Translations under genes and position numbers: made by a program | Source of the DNA: Vicinamibacteria bacterium | GTDB lineage: Bacteria > Acidobacteriota > Vicinamibacteria > Vicinamibacterales > UBA8438 | Assembly (NCBI GenBank): GCA_022820825.1 | Contig: JAJEEU010000101.1 | Coordinates: 102,682 to 149,284 of the forward strand | Direction of reading: 5' to 3' | Length of the DNA: 46,603 nt | Notes under the pieces: generated by a model | The model's input: only the letters and a program-made list of their open reading frames with translations | What the model was told of the DNA's origin: nothing | Database searches by the model: none | Shown: positions 41,819-46,603 of the stretch, piece by piece | How positions within the stretch are numbered: the first letter of the stretch is position 1 | Layout of the letters: the number at the start of each line of letters is the position of its first letter

Positions 41819-44800
41819 CAGAATGCGTGTCTCACACGGAAGTCGAGAGCGTAGGTACGGTCCTCGTTCTGCGAAAGGACCCACGACAGGCGGTCGTTCT
41901 GGTCGTACTCGAGCACGACGATGATGCTCTGGTTGGCGCCCGTCAGCGTGCGGGACAACGTCACGTGCGCCCGGTCGGAGATGCGCTTGCCGATGAGCAG
42001 CCGCGCGGTGGGCAGCAACTGCGCCGACTGCTGTGTCGACGGGTCCACCAGCGACGGCGTGATCTGGAACGTGTCGATGCCGAACGAGTCCCGGACGACC
42101 CGTCCGACACCCGACGAGAGCGGGGTGGTCAGCAGCCGCGCGGCGCCCGCCTGGAACAGCTCCTGCCGCGATGCGTCCTGCGCGCGCAACGTGCGCAGCT
42201 CGGCCGCCTGCGGGTCGCGGATGTTGCCCAGCAACAGCGACATGATCTCGAACTCCGGCAACGGGGGGTCGGACGAAAGCTCGAAGTCGAGGCGGTCCAT
42301 CGTCCCCGCCACCCCCAGCGTCACGCGGTACGTCTGACCGGGCGTGCGCACGTCGGTTTCCGCCTCGACGTCGAATACCGGATCGATCGCATTGGGGTCG
42401 GCGAAAGCGAGGGCGCCGCGCGTCACGCGGTAGCGGTTCCCCTCGAAGAACACCTCGCCGCTCTCGATCTCGGCATTGCCGAACAGCAGCGGCCGCGAGT
42501 ACGTCCCGCCCAGCGTCAGCTCCGCGCTCGAAACCACGCGGGCGGCGTTGCCGCTGATGCGCAGGCTGGACGGCGCACTGATGCGGACGTCGAGCTGGAG
42601 CGGGAACGCCGGCTCGATCGGCTCGGGCGCGGACACGCCCTCCTCCGCGCCGAAATTGAGCAGATCCGGAGTCGAGCCGAACAGCTCCAGCAGAATGGCG
42701 TCGCGCACGTTCACGGTGCCGCCGAGCACGGGCGCGTCGAGCCCGCCGCCGAGCGTCAGCTCGGCGTCCACCAGCGACCGTATGCCCTCCGGGAACCGCA
42801 GGCGCATGCCCGTCCCGACCGCGGTGACGTTCATGCCCGCCACTTCGTATCCCTGCAGGTCAACGCGCCCGCCGAAGCGCATCGTCCCGGTTCCCACCTC
42901 CGCCGTCAGCTCGTCGAGCCGGATGGCGGACGGCTCGAAGACGATCGTGCCGTCGAGGTTCTCGAACGAGTGGGGAAACGACAGGTGGCGCAACCGGCCG
43001 CCGGCCAGCACGGCCTCGCCGGTCACCAGCGGCTGCTGGAGCGTACCGCCGATCTCCGCCCGCAGGGACGCGCGCCCGGAGCTGCGGATGTCCGGGAAGA
43101 ACTCCTCGAGAATCACGAGCCCTGCATCGCCGCTGACGCCCAGAGCGAGCCGCCGGCCGTCCAGACCGATCTCGCCGGTCAGGTCGAGCGCGGTGCCGTC
43201 GCCCGCCAGGCGCATCTGCTCGATGGCGACGACGTTGCGATCGAGCGCGAAACGCACCGTGCCGTCGTTGCGGACGGCATAGCCGAACAGGTCGAGGCCG
43301 AGCTGCTCGACGGTCGCGACGACCTGCAGTTGCTCCATGTCGCGCAGCGCGCCCGCCACCTCCAGCGTGCCGCTCAGCTCGGCGGCGAGGCCCTCCGACA
43401 CGTCGGGCCGGAAGGCGCGGATGTACGGGTCGATGGTCGTGTTGGTGAAGCGCAACAGCAGGTCGGACTGTGACGTCGCCAGCTCGACGCGGCCGGAGCC
43501 CGACAATGCACCGCGCGGCGAGGCCGCTTCCGCTTCCAGGGCCAGCACGCCGCCGCGCACGTCGAGCCGGCCCGTGACCTGACCCACCTCTTCGCCGTCG
43601 ATGGTGAGGTCGCGGACCAGCCCGCGCACCTCGTACCGCGGATCCGCGAACGCACCGGCGCCGTCCACCGTGAACTGTGCGGCGCCGCCGAGCGGCGCCT
43701 GCTCGACCCGGGCCGCGTCGATGTCCGCAACCGCGATGTCGCGACCGTCGGCGTTGAAGGAGTACGTGCCGTCCCAACTGATGAATGCCGCACCGGTTAC
43801 GTAACCGCCGCCCTTCTCGACCTCCAGGCCGTCGATCCGCACGCCGCTGCCTTCGAACCGCAGGCCGGCGGTTGCCGCTGCGAACGACTCGCCGTACGCC
43901 ACCGGTCCGTCCAGCGTCAGGCGCCCTACCCCGTAGGGGCTGCGATACCGGCCGAACAGCCGGATCTCGCCGGTCAGCGGACCGCTGATGTCGTAGCCCG
44001 CCAGGCCGAATGCCCGGCGCACCCGTTCGGCCGGGAACGCGTCCAGCTCGAAGCTCGCGTCGATCTCGTCGCCGCCGTCGTCGCGTCTGCCGAGGGTGAA
44101 CCGGCCGTCGACCAGCAGCGCCGCGGCGTCCCGATCGAACCGCCCACCGGCGACGTCGAGGTAGGAATTCTCGACCGTGATGTCACCCCGCCCGGCGCCC
44201 CACGACACGTTCCAGGCGCGAATGTCGCTGCCCTCGAAGGACGCTTCGATCCGCGGCGACGCGAACGTGCCCAGCATCACGCCGTCGAGCCGGCCGCGGC
44301 CCCCGACCGCTATCTCGCCGGTCGGCACGCCGAAGGCGGTCAGCATCGAGGCCATCAGCCGGTCGCTCTCCTGCCAGTCGGCGCTCGCGACGTTGAACGG
44401 AATGCGCGACTCTCCGCCGTACGCGGTCCAGCCCTGGAAGCGGATCTCCGTGTACGGCGTGGCCAGCCGGCCGGGCTCGATCTCTATCCCGTCCGGCGTG
44501 ATCGCGTAGGTAACGGCGCCGCCGACCGGAAACGACCAGGGCGCTCCCTCCGGCGCAAACGGCGCGGCGGCGTACTCCGCGCGGGAACCGGACGGCGGCG
44601 CGGCGTCAGCCGTCATCAGCTCCACGCCGCCCGCCGGCGCCGCCGTCATCCGGCCCCGGCCGCTGCGCTCGGCGAAGTTGTCGCTCGGCCACTCCAGCAG
44701 GTTGTGCCCGCTGACACGGGCGGCAGGCCTGACGCCCGCCAGCGCGAGCTCGTCCAGCAACGGCGCCACGTCCACGTCCTGGTAGCTGACGTCGAAGGCC

Positions 44801-46050
44801 GCCAGGGCGGGCGTCGGCTTCCCTAGCGGCTGCATCGAATAGGCGAGCTGCAGATCGCCGCCGTAGAAGCCGGAACGCACGTCGAACACCTCGAAACGGT
44901 TGGAAGCCCAGACGACCGCGCCCTCGATCCCGGGAAACCGGAGCCCGTTGAAGGTCGTCTCCGCGCCGCGGAACGTCCCGGTCAGCTCGTGTCCGCCGTC
45001 GAAGATGTGCCATTGGCCGGTGAACGCGGCCTGGCCGCCGACCTCGAAGTTGTCGCCGGCGAAGAAGATGTCCTTCATCGGCGGCAGCTCGATGTCCGAT
45101 TCGAGGATCCGGTACTTCTGCTCGGGCCAGTTGAGCAGGTCGACCTCGCCGGTCAGCCGGGAGGTGAACCCGTCCATGGTCAGCTCGATCCGCGTCAGAT
45201 CCACCCGCCCGCCGTCGAGCGTGTAGGCGGCGTCCATGTTGGCGGTCATGGGCTCGAACGCTCCGATCTGGATCGTGCCGCCGCTGAACGACACTTCGCC
45301 GCCGTACTCGTCCCGCTTGGAGATCGTCAGATCGATGTCGCGCGCCGTGACGTCCCAGGGCGCGTTGTGATCGCGGAAGACGAATTCGCCGTCGTCCGCC
45401 ACCAGATGCCGCAGGGTGGTGACGATCCTGCGCCCGGACTCCTCCGCGTCGGGGGCGGCGTCCCGGGCAGCCGTCTCTTCGGCGGAGCGGCGCGGGGCGA
45501 ACGGCGGGAAGCTCTGGCGGCCGTCCGGCAAGCTCTCCGCGACCATGCGCCAGTTGCGCATCTCGGCCCCGTCAATCAGGATCTCTCCGCCCAGCAGGGC
45601 GCCCCACGACATCGTGACGATGATCCGCTCGGTGACGAGGAACGGATCGTGCTCCGGCTCGAGGCCTTCAATGACGAGGTCTTCCACGAGGAAGCGGCCC
45701 GGCACGAGGTAGGTGCCCAGCCGGCCGATGTGCACCGGACGCTCCAGTTGCGCGGACGCCGCGCGCTCGGCCTGGGCGCGGACGGCGGGACCGAGATCGA
45801 TCGTCACGAACGAGACCAGCGCCGCGGCCATGAGCGCCAGGCAGACCAGGATGGCGCGGCGGGTGTAGCGGGGGACGCGCCCCGCCAGCCGCGACCAGCG
45901 GCCGGGCGGCGGCGTCTCGTCTACCGGCGCGTCCGCCGCGGCGGCGGGTGGGGGGTCACCGGCGGGCGCGACGGGCGCGTCACCATCCGGCGCCGCCTCC
46001 GGCCCCTCGGCCGTCTCTCCGGTCGGCTCGTCGACTGGCTCGTCCGGCAT
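41818..46050 (-). CDS. tamB: TamB-like translocation and assembly module protein
   Basis: 1410-aa AsmA/TamB-superfamily protein. Residues 1-60 are an acidic, Pro/Ala-rich cytoplasmic tail, one membrane helix follows (RRAILVCLALMAAALVSFV, about 65-85), then more than 1200 residues of repeated beta strands (bridge-like groove) and a C-terminal DUF490/TamB domain ending in the barrel-type FRVRHAF. Motifs near the end include LRISGNAARVVSSAELTLGGT and DFELSSDPPLPEFEIMSLLLG. It spans the periplasm and works with an Omp85 partner or carries lipid. The disordered cytoplasmic tail is longer than in Escherichia coli TamB. It is the first gene of the operon with the seven-POTRA Omp85 protein and the SurA-like chaperone. 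No Shine-Dalgarno is visible at 46050. Confidence 0.93.
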   Translation of the reverse strand: MPDEPVDEPTGETAEGPEAAPDGDAPVAPAGDPPPAAAADAPVDETPPPGRWSRLAGRVPRYTRRAILVCLALMAAALVSFVTIDLGPAVRAQAERAASAQLERPVHIGRLGTYLVPGRFLVEDLVIEGLEPEHDPFLVTERIIVTMSWGALLGGEILIDGAEMRNWRMVAESLPDGRQSFPPFAPRRSAEETAARDAAPDAEESGRRIVTTLRHLVADDGEFVFRDHNAPWDVTARDIDLTISKRDEYGGEVSFSGGTIQIGAFEPMTANMDAAYTLDGGRVDLTRIELTMDGFTSRLTGEVDLLNWPEQKYRILESDIELPPMKDIFFAGDNFEVGGQAAFTGQWHIFDGGHELTGTFRGAETTFNGLRFPGIEGAVVWASNRFEVFDVRSGFYGGDLQLAYSMQPLGKPTPALAAFDVSYQDVDVAPLLDELALAGVRPAARVSGHNLLEWPSDNFAERSGRGRMTAAPAGGVELMTADAAPPSGSRAEYAAAPFAPEGAPWSFPVGGAVTYAITPDGIEIEPGRLATPYTEIRFQGWTAYGGESRIPFNVASADWQESDRLMASMLTAFGVPTGEIAVGGRGRLDGVMLGTFASPRIEASFEGSDIRAWNVSWGAGRGDITVENSYLDVAGGRFDRDAAALLVDGRFTLGRRDDGGDEIDASFELDAFPAERVRRAFGLAGYDISGPLTGEIRLFGRYRSPYGVGRLTLDGPVAYGESFAAATAGLRFEGSGVRIDGLEVEKGGGYVTGAAFISWDGTYSFNADGRDIAVADIDAARVEQAPLGGAAQFTVDGAGAFADPRYEVRGLVRDLTIDGEEVGQVTGRLDVRGGVLALEAEAASPRGALSGSGRVELATSQSDLLLRFTNTTIDPYIRAFRPDVSEGLAAELSGTLEVAGALRDMEQLQVVATVEQLGLDLFGYAVRNDGTVRFALDRNVVAIEQMRLAGDGTALDLTGEIGLDGRRLALGVSGDAGLVILEEFFPDIRSSGRASLRAEIGGTLQQPLVTGEAVLAGGRLRHLSFPHSFENLDGTIVFEPSAIRLDELTAEVGTGTMRFGGRVDLQGYEVAGMNVTAVGTGMRLRFPEGIRSLVDAELTLGGGLDAPVLGGTVNVRDAILLELFGSTPDLLNFGAEEGVSAPEPIEPAFPLQLDVRISAPSSLRISGNAARVVSSAELTLGGTYSRPLLFGNAEIESGEVFFEGNRYRVTRGALAFADPNAIDPVFDVEAETDVRTPGQTYRVTLGVAGTMDRLDFELSSDPPLPEFEIMSLLLGNIRDPQAAELRTLRAQDASRQELFQAGAARLLTTPLSSGVGRVVRDSFGIDTFQITPSLVDPSTQQSAQLLPTARLLIGKRISDRAHVTLSRTLTGANQSIIVVLEYDQNDRLSWVLSQNEDRTYALDFRVRHAF

Positions 46051-46071
46051 CAGCAGGAGTCCGCGGTGAAA

Positions 46072-46101
46072 CCCCGCGTCGCACCGAGACCGGCCAGGCG
46101 C
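46072..46101 (+). repeat. 30-bp dispersed sequence, copy 2
   Basis: 27 of 30 bases match 25300-25329 in the same orientation. It lies 22 bp upstream of the tamB start, in the gap between tamB and the biotin carrier gene. See copy 1. Confidence 0.6.
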
Positions 46102-46214
46102 CGGGCTGACAAGGCGTGACGAGGGAGCATATTCAACATATGTGACCGAGGAACAACGCAGTTCAGGACGGATGCATGGTCGGTCGAATGCAGCGGGGCT
46201 TTCGCCGCGGGCTC
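46102..46214. other. Remainder of the tamB/biotin-carrier intergenic gap
   Basis: No gene is seen. It holds the small inverted repeat CATAT-TCAAC-ATATG (46128-46142), an AT-rich island in GC-rich DNA. It probably contains the tamB promoter on the minus strand. Confidence 0.4.
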
Positions 46215-46603
46215 CTAGACCTGCTCGATGACAATCAGCACCGCACCGGAATCGACAGGGTCCCCTTCCGCGACCGCCACGTCGGCCACCCGGCCGGCGA
46301 TGGGGGCGCCCAGCTCATTCTCCATCTTCATCGCTTCGACGACTACCACGCCCTGGCCGGCGGCCACGTCCTCGCCGGGCCGCACCAGGATGCGGGTGAC
46401 CTTGCCCGGCATCGGCGCCGTCACCTGCCCGCCGGCGGCGGCGCCCGCGGCGCCCTGGCCGGCGAGCCACGTGCGGCCGTCGTCGACGCGGGCATGCAGC
46501 ACGGCGCCGCTCACGTGCACGTCGACGGCGTCGGGGCAGCCGCCCGGCACGCAGCGAACCTGGTGACTGCCGAAGCCGCCCTCCACCAGCACGAGCGACA
46601 ACG
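46215..46603 (-). CDS. Biotin carboxyl carrier domain of an acyl-CoA carboxylase (5' end outside window)
   Basis: The last 128-129 residues of a biotin-dependent carboxylase. The C-terminal biotinyl domain is complete: VTAPMPGKVTRILVRPGEDV, VVVVEAMKMENEL (biotinylated lysine in AMKM) and VAEGDPVDSGAVLIVIE. The preceding 55 residues form the start of a linker or barrel (VDVHVSGAVLHARVDDGRTW). It could be a separate carrier protein or the end of a fused biotin carboxylase/carrier subunit of propionyl-, acetyl- or methylcrotonyl-CoA carboxylase. A TTG at the edge is in frame but unlikely to be the true start. Confidence 0.93.
   Translation of the reverse strand, partial: LSLVLVEGGFGSHQVRCVPGGCPDAVDVHVSGAVLHARVDDGRTWLAGQGAAGAAAGGQVTAPMPGKVTRILVRPGEDVAAGQGVVVVEAMKMENELGAPIAGRVADVAVAEGDPVDSGAVLIVIEQV

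Overview
The window is high-GC bacterial chromosome, densely packed with genes on both strands. I see no phage, insertion sequence or CRISPR array. Gene content points to Acidobacteriota, most likely a Vicinamibacteria-type lineage (inference). The indicators are many secreted PQQ-dependent and beta-propeller proteins, two paralogues of a secreted family of unknown function, an AdoCbl-dependent ribonucleotide reductase, the order tig-clpP-clpX-lon-engB, and a TamB/Omp85 pair.

Layout. 1-72: tRNA-Glu, cut by the window edge. 0.1-3.7 kb: a cytochrome P450, a three-gene operon of two tiny proteins and a STAS-domain protein, and a SnoaL-like protein. 3.7-13.3 kb: an exported oxidative/hydrolytic cluster with two related secreted proteins of unknown function, an SMP-30 lactonase-like lipoprotein, a PQQ alcohol dehydrogenase, an NHL-propeller lipoprotein, a PQQ-like propeller and a large alpha/beta hydrolase-domain protein. 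13.4-15.4 kb: an SRPBCC protein, then two divergent toxin-antitoxin modules (Phd/VapC and MazE-like/MazF), each with palindromic operator candidates. 15.4-18.8 kb: a second PQQ dehydrogenase and a TPR protein.

18.9-25.1 kb is an apparent ergothioneine locus. It holds an ABC ATPase and a fused permease/substrate-binding protein of the OpuF/EgtU type, then TerB. Converging on these is egtB-egtD followed by an AI-2E-family permease, with 4-bp overlaps at both junctions. Synthesis, uptake and possibly export of the thiol would then lie within about 6 kb. 25.2-32.2 kb is the core block: tRNA-Leu, tig, clpP, clpX, lon, engB and rpmE. A 91-bp repeat that folds into three consecutive hairpins lies just before tig and again between lon and engB, so the two copies bracket the proteostasis genes.

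32.2-38.2 kb: an exported tandem carboxymuconolactone-decarboxylase-like lipoprotein, a short-chain dehydrogenase, a small membrane protein, nrdJ and a CPBP intramembrane protease. The nrdJ/CPBP promoter region is rich in palindromes. 38.2-46.1 kb is an outer-membrane assembly operon on the minus strand: tamB, an Omp85 protein with what I count as seven POTRA domains, and a short SurA-N-like chaperone. The window ends inside a biotin carboxyl carrier gene.

The most unusual items are the ergothioneine synthesis/transport neighbourhood, the paired three-hairpin repeats with a compensatory base change, the competing hairpins before tig, and the seven-POTRA Omp85 operon. Two PQQ enzymes carry the Asp-x-Asp signature associated with lanthanide use.
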